A stretch of DNA of 16,563 nt from CAZSSM01 sp964609385 (GTDB lineage Bacteria > Planctomycetota > Planctomycetia > Isosphaerales > Isosphaeraceae), in contig CAZSSM010000119.1 of assembly GCA_964609385.1 (NCBI GenBank), positions 1 to 16,563 of the forward strand, written 5' to 3'. The notes beneath the pieces are model-generated. The model was not told the DNA's origin and did no database searches. It was given only the letters and a program-made list of their open reading frames with translations. Positions 1-7,153 of the stretch are shown here, in pieces (position 1 is the stretch's first letter; every line of letters begins with the position of its first letter). The translations under genes were made by a program, and so were the position numbers.

Positions 1-291
1 GGTGATGGCGATAATTAGCGGGATGCCGGCGTCAGCAGCCTCCATGATGGCGTCGGCGGCGAAGGGGGGCGGCACGAAGATCATCGAAGCGTTGGCCCCG
101 GCCTGCTCGACGGCCTCGTGGCAGGTGTCGAAGACCGGCACGCCGAGGGCGGTCTGGCCCCCCTTGCCCGGCGTCACGCCGCCGACCAGTTGGGTCCCGT
201 AAGCCTGGCACTGCTCGGAATGGAAGGCGCCGCTCTTGCCGGTGATCCCCTGGCAGATCATCCGCGTTTGGCTGTCGACCAAGATGCTCAT
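1..291 (-). CDS. sucD: Succinyl-CoA synthetase alpha subunit, 3' end outside window
   Basis: The alpha subunit of succinyl-CoA ligase (ADP/GDP-forming) binds CoA and carries the phosphohistidine; with SucC it converts succinyl-CoA to succinate in the TCA cycle, in the cytoplasm. Reading down from an ATG at 291, the frame stays open for 97 codons to the window edge. It begins MSILVDSQTRMICQGITG and continues with GVTPGKGGQ and GVPVFDT, the usual N-terminal CoA-binding Rossmann segment of SucD. The catalytic His lies in the missing part. It follows sucC on the same strand after a gap of 108 bases, so the two are probably cotranscribed. No clear Shine-Dalgarno sequence precedes the ATG, but the start matches the family N-terminus well. 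The identification is secure; only the C-terminal two thirds is unseen. Confidence 0.93.
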   Translation of the reverse strand, partial: MSILVDSQTRMICQGITGKSGAFHSEQCQAYGTQLVGGVTPGKGGQTALGVPVFDTCHEAVEQAGANASMIFVPPPFAADAIMEAADAGIPLIIAIT

Positions 292-399
292 GGGAGGCGG
301 AACTCGGTTCTCGGGACGTTTCGTGGGAAAGTCGGCCGGTTATTCGATGAGGGTTGGGATTCAGTCAGGAGATGAAGCGCGGGTCGTCGCGGGCTTGGA

Positions 400-1650
400 T
401 TAGCCGACCGACTTGGCGGCGGCGACGACCTTCTGGGCCGCGTCGGTGAGCCCGTCGGCCGCGATGATCGGTCGCCCGCTGTCTTGGAGCAACGCCTTGC
501 CCTGCTCGACATTGGTCCCTTCGAGCCGGACGACCAGCGGGACGCGGAAGTCGAGTTCGTCGTAGGCGGCCAACAGCGCTGAGGCGATGATGTCGCACTG
601 CATGATGCCGCCGAAGATGTTGACCAGGACGGCCTTGACGCGCGACTCGCCGAGCAGGATCCGGAACGCCTCGAGGACCTGGTCCTTGTTGGCCCCGCCG
701 CCGACGTCGAGGAAGTTGGCCGGCGCTCCGCCGTGATACTTGATCAGGTCCATCGTGCTCATGGCCAGGCCGGCCCCGTTGACCAGACAGGCGATGTCGC
801 CGTCGAGGTTGACGTAGCTCAGTCCGCTCTGACCGGCCCGCAGCTCGGTCGCGTCCTCCTCGGCTGGATCGAGCATCGCGGCGATGTCGGCGTGTCGGAA
901 CAATGCGTTGTCGTCGAAGCTGACCTTGGCGTCCAGGGCCAGCACGTCGCCCGACTCGGTCACGATCAAGGGGTTGATCTCGGCCAGCGCGGTGTCCAGC
1001 TCGACACACATCCGGACGAACCCTTTGAAGAAGCCGATCCCCTTCTTGACCGTCACCCCTTCGAACCCAAGGGCTTTGCAGATCTTGCGGGCCTGGAAGT
1101 CCAGCAAACCGTAGGTGGGGTCGATCGGCTCGCGATGGATCTTCTCGGGGGTTTTCTCGGCGACCTCCTCGATCTCGACACCGCCCTCGGTGGTCGCCAT
1201 GAGCACGGGACGCCCGACCTGCCGGTCGACGGCCAAGCCCAGATAGAGTTCCCGCGCGATGTCGTGGCCGACGGTCACGAGCACCTTATTGATCTTGGCC
1301 CCGGCTGGCCCGGTCTGATAGGTCACGAGGGTCTTGCCGAGCAAGCTGGCGGCGGCCTGTTGAGCCTGCTCGCGCGACTGGACCAATTGTACGCCCTTGG
1401 CCGCCCCCTCGGGTCTCGGCTTCTGGCCCGAGGCGATCGCCAGGGCCTCTTCACGGTCAGCCCCTTCGTCGATAGCGATTCCCTTGCCGCGACCGCCGGC
1501 GTGGACCTGCGACTTGACGACGATCAGTCCACCGCCCAGCGTGTCATACGCCTGAGCGGCCGCCTCGGCCGTCTCGACGACGATGCCCTCGGGGACCGCC
1601 ACGTCGTAGCGACGCAGCAGCTCTTTGGCTTGATACTCATGAATATTCAT
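400..1650 (-). CDS. sucC: Succinyl-CoA synthetase beta subunit
   Basis: This 416-residue protein is the ATP-grasp beta subunit of succinyl-CoA ligase, which supplies nucleotide and succinate binding in the cytoplasmic SucCD enzyme. It opens with the canonical MNIHEYQAKELL. Family landmarks follow in order: KSQVHAGGRGKG (about 46-57, nucleotide loop), LAEINPL, NGAGLAMSTMDL, NFLDVGGGANK, VNIFGGIMQCD and VVRLEGTNVEQG. It is about 28 residues longer than the roughly 388-residue E. coli protein. Comparison from memory places most of the extra sequence at about 58-84, right after the Gly-rich loop. The gene lies between a NYN-domain gene (137-base gap upstream) and sucD (108-base gap downstream), all on the minus strand. 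No strong ribosome site is seen before the ATG, but the conserved N-terminus fixes the start. Confidence 0.97.
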   Translation of the reverse strand: MNIHEYQAKELLRRYDVAVPEGIVVETAEAAAQAYDTLGGGLIVVKSQVHAGGRGKGIAIDEGADREEALAIASGQKPRPEGAAKGVQLVQSREQAQQAAASLLGKTLVTYQTGPAGAKINKVLVTVGHDIARELYLGLAVDRQVGRPVLMATTEGGVEIEEVAEKTPEKIHREPIDPTYGLLDFQARKICKALGFEGVTVKKGIGFFKGFVRMCVELDTALAEINPLIVTESGDVLALDAKVSFDDNALFRHADIAAMLDPAEEDATELRAGQSGLSYVNLDGDIACLVNGAGLAMSTMDLIKYHGGAPANFLDVGGGANKDQVLEAFRILLGESRVKAVLVNIFGGIMQCDIIASALLAAYDELDFRVPLVVRLEGTNVEQGKALLQDSGRPIIAADGLTDAAQKVVAAAKSVG

Positions 1651-1787
1651 CGGGCGGAGAACCTTGGTGGGAGCGGGGTTCGGCTGGGATCTCGGGTCGG
1701 ATCGGGCGTTGGAGCGCGTATCGTCGACGGAGTCGATCCGCGAGCGGTAAGACCGATCTTAGCCGAGTCGCCGTCGGCCCACCAGGG

Positions 1788-2477
1788 TCAACCGGGTCGT
1801 CGTGGCGGGACCCGGGTCGGTTTGTAGGGGAGACCGAGCCGGGTCTCGGCCTCGACCTCCCGAGCGATCCGCGCGACCTCGACGTCCTGCGGGATAAATC
1901 GCGAGAACGGGTCGTGCTCCCGATATGCCTGCTGCTCGATCTCGAGGTGACGAAACTGGTCCCGCCAGTAGGCCGCTTCTTCAGGGTCTGGTCCCAACTG
2001 GCGGATCTGATCGACCAGGTCATCCTCCATGAGCTTGGGATGCGCGAAGAGCCGGTTGAACCGGCATTGTCCCGATTGCAAGTCCAGGAGAAACTCGTCC
2101 GAGGTCAACGCCCGTGCCCTGCGACGCTCGGCGGCGGCGCGGACCTCGCGGTCGGTGCTGACGACCACCAGGTCCTTCGGTCGCGCGTGCCGAGAGACCA
2201 GCAGGGCGATCCGGTCATCCGCGCTCTCTTCATCGATGGCGAACTGGACCGTGACCCCCTTGTGGGTCGATTCCTTGGGGAGCGTCCGCGGCAACTCCTT
2301 GTCGTTCGAGTCGAAAACGACGACCGTCGCATAGGCCAGTTCAGAGTCGGTTCGATCGACCAGATGGTTGAGGAACCGACGACGAACGCGCTCCAGATGC
2401 CTCCTCGGCAGCTCGCGATACGGGTCGATCCACCCCAGCGCGAAGATCACGTTGTAACCGTCGATGATCAAACGCAT
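1788..2477 (-). CDS. NYN domain protein, YacP-like (DUF901)
   Basis: This 229-residue cytoplasmic protein resembles YacP-type NYN domains, a PIN-like fold with predicted RNase activity. The start MRLIIDGYNVIFAL is the classic NYN opening with Asp6. Further acidic residues sit where PIN-like nucleases coordinate metal: VVVFDSND (Asp56), ESADDRI (Asp87/Asp88) and VVVSTDREVR (Asp109). The domain takes up about residues 1-135. The rest is a charged, mostly helical tail ending in a basic Pro/Arg-rich stretch, with no recognised domain. The start is supported by GAGG five bases before the ATG. It is the first of three minus-strand genes with sucC and sucD, but the 137-base gap leaves cotranscription uncertain. 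A nuclease role is known for some relatives and inferred here. Confidence 0.85.
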   Translation of the reverse strand: MRLIIDGYNVIFALGWIDPYRELPRRHLERVRRRFLNHLVDRTDSELAYATVVVFDSNDKELPRTLPKESTHKGVTVQFAIDEESADDRIALLVSRHARPKDLVVVSTDREVRAAAERRRARALTSDEFLLDLQSGQCRFNRLFAHPKLMEDDLVDQIRQLGPDPEEAAYWRDQFRHLEIEQQAYREHDPFSRFIPQDVEVARIAREVEAETRLGLPYKPTRVPPRRPG

Positions 2478-2610
2478 CGGAGCCTCAAGGTTCGATCAGT
2501 AGCGCCAGCCAACAAATCAGATCGGATCGGGCACGAATGTCGACTCGGCGAATGTCGAAAACGTCGAGTCCCATCACTCGAACCCCCGGGACGGTCCGGA
2601 GTTATCTCTC

Positions 2611-3396
2611 ATGGTAGACCTGAACGGTCTCGTGGAAAGGCCATCGGATTCGAGCCCCCTGCTCAGGGGTCGTCGCGAGATGATCATCCCGACGTCCGAT
2701 GGCGAGACGATCCGGGTGGAGGTTTGGTCGGTTCGACTGGACGACGCGCGGGCCGACGACCGGATCGCGTCGACGCTCTCGGAGAGCGAACGGTCTCGGG
2801 CCTCGCGGTTCTCCCGGGTCGACCTGCGTCGACGATACGAGCGATGTCGGGTCGCGCTCCGTGAGATCCTGGGCCGTCGCCTCGGCGAGCCGCCCGATCG
2901 GCTCCGGATCGATCGCCACCTCGAAGGCAAGCCGTACCTGCCCGACTTCGGGCGACTCCCCGACGAGGGACTCCAGTTCAACCTGAGCCATTCCGGCGAC
3001 CAGGCCGTGATCGCCCTGGTCGAGGATGCGACCATCGGGATCGACATCGAGCGCTGTGAGCCGAACCCGCGACGGCTGGACCTGGCCCGACGCTTCTTCG
3101 CCCCTGAGGAGTCCGACCAACTCTTCGGCCTACCCGAGCCGCTCCGGATGGCGGCCTTCTACCGAGGCTGGACCTGCAAGGAGGCCCTGATCAAGGGGCT
3201 TGGCGGGGGCCTCCGAATCCCCCTTAAGAACTTCGTCGTCGACATGGACCCGAGAGAGCCTCCCCGGCTTCGGAAAAGCCGGTCGACATTGAATTTAGGA
3301 CGGGATCCAAAATTATCGACAAATGATCAAACAGCCAGATTCTCGGAGTACGCGATCGCACTCTTTGTCCTACTCCGCAGAGAATTCCTCAGGTAA
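2611..3396 (+). CDS. 4'-phosphopantetheinyl transferase, Sfp/Gsp/HetI type
   Basis: The enzyme moves the phosphopantetheine arm of CoA onto a serine of carrier proteins of fatty acid, polyketide or peptide synthases. The 261-residue protein has the full motif set: EGKPYLP (105-111), FNLSHSGD (123-130), IGIDIE (142-147, with metal ligands Asp145 and Glu147) and W187-TCKEA-LIKGLGGGL (Lys190, Glu191). The two-half length fits the Sfp group rather than the short AcpS. GGAG lies nine bases before the ATG at 2611; an internal ATG at 2680, just before the conserved VEVWSVRLD, is a possible alternative start. Base composition turns AT-rich after about 3286, and the last 27 bases overlap an antisense ORF remnant. 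The ending FSEYAIALF still resembles the family C-terminus. No synthase cluster lies next to it, so its carrier-protein partner is unknown. Confidence 0.93.
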   Translation: MVDLNGLVERPSDSSPLLRGRREMIIPTSDGETIRVEVWSVRLDDARADDRIASTLSESERSRASRFSRVDLRRRYERCRVALREILGRRLGEPPDRLRIDRHLEGKPYLPDFGRLPDEGLQFNLSHSGDQAVIALVEDATIGIDIERCEPNPRRLDLARRFFAPEESDQLFGLPEPLRMAAFYRGWTCKEALIKGLGGGLRIPLKNFVVDMDPREPPRLRKSRSTLNLGRDPKLSTNDQTARFSEYAIALFVLLRREFLR

Positions 3397-3780
3397 GTCG
3401 AGTTCAGCGGCCAAGGGAGTGTAAAGGCTTTCCCAATCCTGCCCGTACTTCTTCAAAAGAATTTCATGAAAGAAAAGAAGCTTGTACTTGGGCTAGGTTT
3501 TTCCAATGTGATAAAGCAAAACATTATCTAAGGTCGTAGATAAAGTCGCTTGAAACTGCTCGGGTCGCGCAAAACTAATGAATGCCAGAGAATCATGGCT
3601 AATATTTGCAAATTGTGGTTAGTTTGTGTAGGTATTATTCATGAAATAGAAATATAAATTCATTGTTGTGCTTCCAAATAAATCATAGAGTTCTGTTGGG
3701 CATTCCCAAACGACGAAGATTGAACTGCTTTGCCAGCGTCTATTAATAAAGTTTCAAGGATTGTCTGGCACATGAAATAA
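3370..3780 (-). pseudogene. Decaying ORF of unknown family in AT-rich DNA
   Basis: One minus-strand frame reads like a damaged gene. Going upstream from a TAG at 3370-3372 there are 40 open codons to an in-frame TAG (3493-3495), then 41 to a TAA (3619-3621), then 44 to a TGA (3754-3756). Such long open runs in one frame are unusual in DNA this AT-rich. The peptide has natural-looking stretches: KKYGQDWESLYTPLAAEL with an acidic ending DLPEEFSAE, SLAFISFARPEQFQATL, and IFVVWECPTELYDLFGS. No start codon or ribosome site could be fixed and the family was not recognised. Its tail overlaps the 3' end of the phosphopantetheinyl transferase gene on the opposite strand. It is most likely a remnant of a transferred gene; chance remains possible. 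Confidence 0.42.
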
Positions 3781-3985
3781 TCCTAAAAAAAGAACATGAC
3801 AAGCCAAGAAAGTTAAAAAAATAAAAATTCAATCATCTATATAATATATAGGCTAGTTTGTTTGCTGAGACATTGAATGCAGACAGACTGAGGTGTTCTT
3901 CTCTGTCCAAGTTAACAATCAGATAGTCTGGCGTTGTAGCGGGCCTTCGGTGTCTGCATGAGACTGGTTGCGGTGTGTTGAAATA
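3397..3985. other. AT-rich intergenic region without an intact gene
   Basis: Between the phosphopantetheinyl transferase stop and the pyrC' stop lie 589 bases much richer in A and T than the genes around them, with the extreme at about 3780-3850 (runs such as gttaaaaaaataaaaattc). The right part of the antisense ORF remnant and a 9-bp inverted repeat fall here. No intact coding frame, RNA gene or insertion-sequence end was recognised. The two flanking genes converge on it, so no promoter is needed, and it may tolerate inserted or decaying DNA. Confidence 0.7.
3877..3959. repeat. 9-bp inverted repeat downstream of pyrC'
   Basis: ATGCAGACA at 3877-3885 is matched by its exact reverse complement TGTCTGCAT at 3951-3959, separated by 65 bases that include gttaac. 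It begins 27 bases beyond the pyrC' stop. It could be the ends of a small decayed element or a stem that closes the pyrimidine operon transcript. There is no U-run, and a 9-bp match at this distance can arise by chance. Confidence 0.3.
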
Positions 3986-5311
3986 TCAGGGTGTCAGTCT
4001 TTCTCGAGCAGGGTCGCCCAAATAGCGCACCTCTCCCGAGACGATCGAGGCGATCGCGCGACCCCGAGCAGGTCGGCGGGCGAAGGGCGAGTTGCGGCTC
4101 TTGGAATGGAACTGTGACGGGTCGATGACCCACTCAACGTCGGGGTCGATGACCGTCACATCGCCCTCCAGGCCCGGCTCCAGACCGCCCTTGCGGAGCG
4201 TGAAGAGGCAGGCCGGTGCGGTCGACATCGCCCGAACCAGTTGAGTCCAGTCGAGATGTCCCGGCGCGATCAGGGCATCGACGGCCAGCGGCAGCGCCGT
4301 CTCCAAGCCGACCATGCCGAAGGGGGCCAGGTCGATCTCGCGGGCGACCTTCTCCGGCGACAGCGGTGCGTGGCCCGAAGCCAACACATCGATTGTTCCA
4401 TCGGCCAGGCCGGCGATCAAGGCGCGCTGGTCGGCGTCAGTCCGCAAGGGCGGCATCACCTTGGTCCCGTTATCGAGCGTCCGCACGGCGTGGTCGTTGA
4501 GCACGAGCAGGTGCGGATAGGTCTCGGCGGTGACGGAGAGGCGCTCGGCCTTGGCCTCGCGGATCAGGTCCACGGCGCCGGCGGTGGAGATCCCTTGCAG
4601 GTGGAGCCTTGCATTGGGGAAGTCGCGGAGGAGCCGGAGGTCGCGGGCGACCATGATCTCCTCGGCCGCTGAGGGAATGCCCGGCAGGCCGAGCCGGACC
4701 GACTCGAAGCCCTCGTTCATGACGCCGCCGGCGATCAGCTCGGGCTCCTGCGGCATCTGGAGGATCGGCCGATCGAACATCGTGGCGTATTGGATCGCCT
4801 GGCGCATCAAGGCGGCCGAGACGACCGGCCGGTCGTGATCGCTGAAGGCAACCGCACCGCCGCGTGCGAGCTGGCCCAGTTCGGCGAGCTGTCGCCCCTC
4901 GCGGCCTCGACTAACCGCACCGACCGGGTAGACCTCCGCCTGACGGGCGCGTCGGGCCTGAAGCACAATGAACTCGACGGTCGCCTGGGTGTCGATCGGC
5001 GGGCTCGTGTCGGGCATGCAGCAGACGGTGGTGAACCCTCCCGAGAGCGCCGACTGCGCGCCAGTGGCGATCGTCTCGTCTTCCTCGGCGCCCGGCTCGC
5101 GGAGGTGCGCGTGCGCATCGATCAGGCCGGGGCAGACCAGGCATCCCGAGGCGTCGAGCACGTTGTCGGCCTGGAGTCCCGATGGGGGCGTCGAGCCCGG
5201 AACCACGGCGAACTTCCCGTCGACGATCCAGAGGTCGCCGGTCCGGTCCGAACGGTCGCCCAGGGCCGGGTCGATCAAGCGTCCGCCGGTGATCAGCAGC
5301 GTCGAGGTCAC
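3986..5311 (-). CDS. pyrC': Dihydroorotase-like protein PyrC', probably catalytically inactive
   Basis: This 441-residue amidohydrolase-fold protein is related to class I dihydroorotases. It keeps the first metal motif DAHAHLREPG (65-74) and ordinary landmarks such as GGFTTVCCMPDT, VTAETYPH and KVMPPLRT. Other active-site positions are changed. The usual H-C-E-D stretch reads M186-P-Q-E (QMPQEPEL). The second His of the HxxHxST motif is Gly240 (LHLQGIST). The Asp of the DHAP motif is Gly313 (ASGHAP). The FSDDG motif reads FSDHD. These are metal or catalytic positions in active enzymes, so hydrolase activity is unlikely. Its start overlaps the pyrB stop by four bases. In Pseudomonas, a comparable inactive PyrC' is required structurally for aspartate carbamoyltransferase, and the same role is inferred here. 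Confidence 0.93.
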   Translation of the reverse strand: MTSTLLITGGRLIDPALGDRSDRTGDLWIVDGKFAVVPGSTPPSGLQADNVLDASGCLVCPGLIDAHAHLREPGAEEDETIATGAQSALSGGFTTVCCMPDTSPPIDTQATVEFIVLQARRARQAEVYPVGAVSRGREGRQLAELGQLARGGAVAFSDHDRPVVSAALMRQAIQYATMFDRPILQMPQEPELIAGGVMNEGFESVRLGLPGIPSAAEEIMVARDLRLLRDFPNARLHLQGISTAGAVDLIREAKAERLSVTAETYPHLLVLNDHAVRTLDNGTKVMPPLRTDADQRALIAGLADGTIDVLASGHAPLSPEKVAREIDLAPFGMVGLETALPLAVDALIAPGHLDWTQLVRAMSTAPACLFTLRKGGLEPGLEGDVTVIDPDVEWVIDPSQFHSKSRNSPFARRPARGRAIASIVSGEVRYLGDPARERLTP

Positions 5312-6375
5312 AATCGGGCTCCTCCCAACAGTTCGCCCCCGGGTTGCGAAGGCGTGGTGGGCCGCGAACCGCTGACCAGGTAGAGCGCTGCCATCCGGAC
5401 GGCCAGGCCGTTGGTGACCTGATCGAGGATCGCCGACTGCGTCCCGTCGGCCACCTCGGGGGTCAGCTCGACGCCCCGGTTGATCGGTCCGGGGGCCAAC
5501 AGGAGCAGGTCCGGCCGCGCCCGCTCCAACCGTTCGCGGGTCATCCCGAAGAGATGGAAGTATTCGGCGACCGACGGGAAGTGGATTCCGCGCTGGCGCT
5601 CGAACTGGATCCGGAGCACGTTGATCACGTCGCAGTGCTCGAGGATCGCGTCGAGTCGGTGCTCGATCCGACAGCCCCAGGTGGCGAACTCGGGCGGGAC
5701 CAGGGTCGGTGGCCCGCAGAGGATCACCCGCGCACCGAGCTTGGAGAGGCCCCAGATGTTGGAGCGCGCCACCCTCGAGTGGCGGATGTCGCCGACCAGG
5801 CCGACGGTCAAGCCCTCGATCCGGCCCAGCTTCCGACGGATCGTCATCAGATCGAGCAGGCCCTGGGTCGGATGCTCGTGCGCACCGTCGCCAGCGTTGA
5901 TGATCGCGCAGTTGACGTTTTGGGCTAGGAGATGGCAGGCACCCGGTGAGGGGTGGCGAACCACCAAGACGTCGGCGCCCATGGCCTCGATGTTCTTGGC
6001 CGTATCGATGAACGACTCGCCCTTAGCCACGCTGGAGCCGCTGACGGTGAAGTCCTGCGTGTCGGCCGAGAGCCGCTTGGCCGCTAAAGCGAAGGAGATC
6101 CGGGTCCGCGTCGAATTCTCGAAGAAGAGGTTGAAGACCGAACGCCCCTGCAAGGCCGGCACCTTCTTGCGGTCGCGCGACCCGATCTCGACGAAGGTCC
6201 CGGCCGTATCCAGCAAATTGGTGATCTCCGAGGCGTCCAGCTCCTCTAAGGCCAGCAGGTGACGACGCGTCCATATCGGCCGAGGCGAAGGGTCGGCCGA
6301 GCGTGGAGGGCTTGTGGTTGGGGAGGCCGGGGCCGACATCGGCGGGTCCGATATGGGAGAGGATGGGTCAGGCAT
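5308..6375 (-). CDS. pyrB: Aspartate carbamoyltransferase catalytic subunit
   Basis: It joins carbamoyl phosphate and aspartate to make carbamoyl-aspartate, the committed step of pyrimidine synthesis, in the cytoplasm. The 355-residue protein has every hallmark: FFENSTRTRISF (carbamoyl phosphate loop, STRTR at 88-92), SSVAKGES (Lys118), EHPTQGLLDL (167-176), LVGDIRHSRVARSN, LAPGPINRGVEL (293-303) and QVTNGLAVRMA. It is longer than the roughly 310-residue E. coli PyrB, mainly through a Pro/Ser-rich N-terminal extension of about 34 residues before IWTRRHLLALEEL. Pseudomonas-type enzymes also carry an N-terminal extension, implicated in nucleotide control; similarity of role here is inference. 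The start overlaps the pyrR stop by eight bases and the stop overlaps the pyrC' start by four, indicating coupled translation. No regulatory subunit gene pyrI is seen. Confidence 0.97.
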   Translation of the reverse strand: MPDPSSPISDPPMSAPASPTTSPPRSADPSPRPIWTRRHLLALEELDASEITNLLDTAGTFVEIGSRDRKKVPALQGRSVFNLFFENSTRTRISFALAAKRLSADTQDFTVSGSSVAKGESFIDTAKNIEAMGADVLVVRHPSPGACHLLAQNVNCAIINAGDGAHEHPTQGLLDLMTIRRKLGRIEGLTVGLVGDIRHSRVARSNIWGLSKLGARVILCGPPTLVPPEFATWGCRIEHRLDAILEHCDVINVLRIQFERQRGIHFPSVAEYFHLFGMTRERLERARPDLLLLAPGPINRGVELTPEVADGTQSAILDQVTNGLAVRMAALYLVSGSRPTTPSQPGGELLGGARL

Positions 6376-6934
6376 CGGGCACCGCCTGGGGGTTGATCAG
6401 CAAGACTTTGTCGTGGTCGTGGATCGGTTGCAAACGGACCTCGACACGCCTCGGTGAGCCGTCGGGCGCATCGGCCCGCGCCCCGGTCAGGTCCGGCTCG
6501 ATGGGCAGCTCGCGACCGCCGCGATCGATCAGCACGACCAGGCGGATCCGTGACGGGCGGCCCAGGTCGCAGACGGCGTTCATGGCCGCCCGCGCTGTGC
6601 GTCCGGTCGACATCACGTCGTCGATGAGGACCACCTCGGTCCCCTCCACCGGAAAGGTGATCTCGGTCCCGTGCAGGACCGGCCAACGGATCGTCTGGTG
6701 GAGGTCGTCGCGGTAGAGGGTGATGTCGACCGCCCCGACATGGGGTCGGGGGCCACCCTGGTCGGCGATCTGGTCGGCGATCCGATCGGCCAGCGGCACG
6801 CCCAGGGTCCGGATCCCGACCAAGGCCAGCGGGACCTCCTCGCGCTGCCAACGACCGATCTGATCGGCCAGGCTCCGGATCGTCGCCGCGCAGCGTTCAG
6901 CATCGAGGATCGTCTGGGTGGTCCCCACGCCCAT
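6368..6934 (-). CDS. pyrR: PyrR bifunctional pyrimidine regulator / uracil phosphoribosyltransferase
   Basis: PyrR binds pyr mRNA in response to UMP in many Gram-positive bacteria, and the fold also has uracil phosphoribosyltransferase activity. This 188-residue protein has GIRTLGVPLADRI (40-52), VDITLYRDDL (69-78), the PRPP loop VVLIDDVMSTGRTARAAM (101-118) and LVVLIDRGGRELPI (132-145). The frame is open further upstream to 7060, but the ATG at 6934 was chosen because a strong GGAAGGAG sits just ahead of it and the resulting length matches the family (about 180). It heads the minus-strand pyrR-pyrB-pyrC' operon and its stop overlaps the pyrB start by eight bases. No convincing PyrR-binding loop with terminator was found in the leader, so the type of regulation (attenuation, translational or none) is open. 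Confidence 0.95.
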   Translation of the reverse strand: MGVGTTQTILDAERCAATIRSLADQIGRWQREEVPLALVGIRTLGVPLADRIADQIADQGGPRPHVGAVDITLYRDDLHQTIRWPVLHGTEITFPVEGTEVVLIDDVMSTGRTARAAMNAVCDLGRPSRIRLVVLIDRGGRELPIEPDLTGARADAPDGSPRRVEVRLQPIHDHDKVLLINPQAVPDA

Positions 6935-7153
6935 CGGCCTCTCCTTCCAAAGAGTCGCCCGGCTCATCGAGGTCGACCGGCATGGCGGCCCTCGACCCTG
7001 GTCGCCTCGGTCCGCTCGACCGACAATGACCTCCATGGGCCCGTCGAGGCCGGCCCCCAACGCGGATCCGGCGACCCGACCTTGGTGTGGTCCGGCGGAT
7101 CGGCTAGGCTACGCTTTTCCTCGCAAAGTTTGTGCTGGCTCGGAGCAGTCACC
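6935..7153. promoter_or_regulatory. Divergent control region between pyrR and ispH
   Basis: These 219 bases separate the minus-strand pyr operon from plus-strand ispH and should hold both promoters. For ispH a weak sigma-70-like pair is visible: TTGGTG at 7082-7087, a 17-base spacer and TAGGCT at 7105-7110, about 44 bases before the GTG start. For pyrR only the ribosome site GGAAGGAG is clear (minus strand, about 6940-6950); no obvious promoter or leader hairpin was found. Confidence 0.4.

Noticed and set aside
733..1827. Long plus-strand open frame of 364 codons opposite sucC
   Set aside because: It is the antisense shadow of sucC, produced by GC-rich codon bias; the protein shows no family motif.
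3370..3960. Possible insertion sequence or MITE in the AT-rich island
   Set aside because: No transposase motif, paired terminal repeats at its borders or target-site duplication was found; only one 9-bp inverted repeat is visible.
6935..6960. GGAGAGGCC before pyrR resembling the GAGAGG core of PyrR-binding RNA
   Set aside because: It coincides with the Shine-Dalgarno sequence and lacks the surrounding stem and consensus bases needed for a PyrR site.
6671..7153. 160-codon N-terminal extension of the IspH frame
   Set aside because: It runs antisense to pyrR, and IspH homologues start at the GTG at 7154 with a ribosome site ahead.
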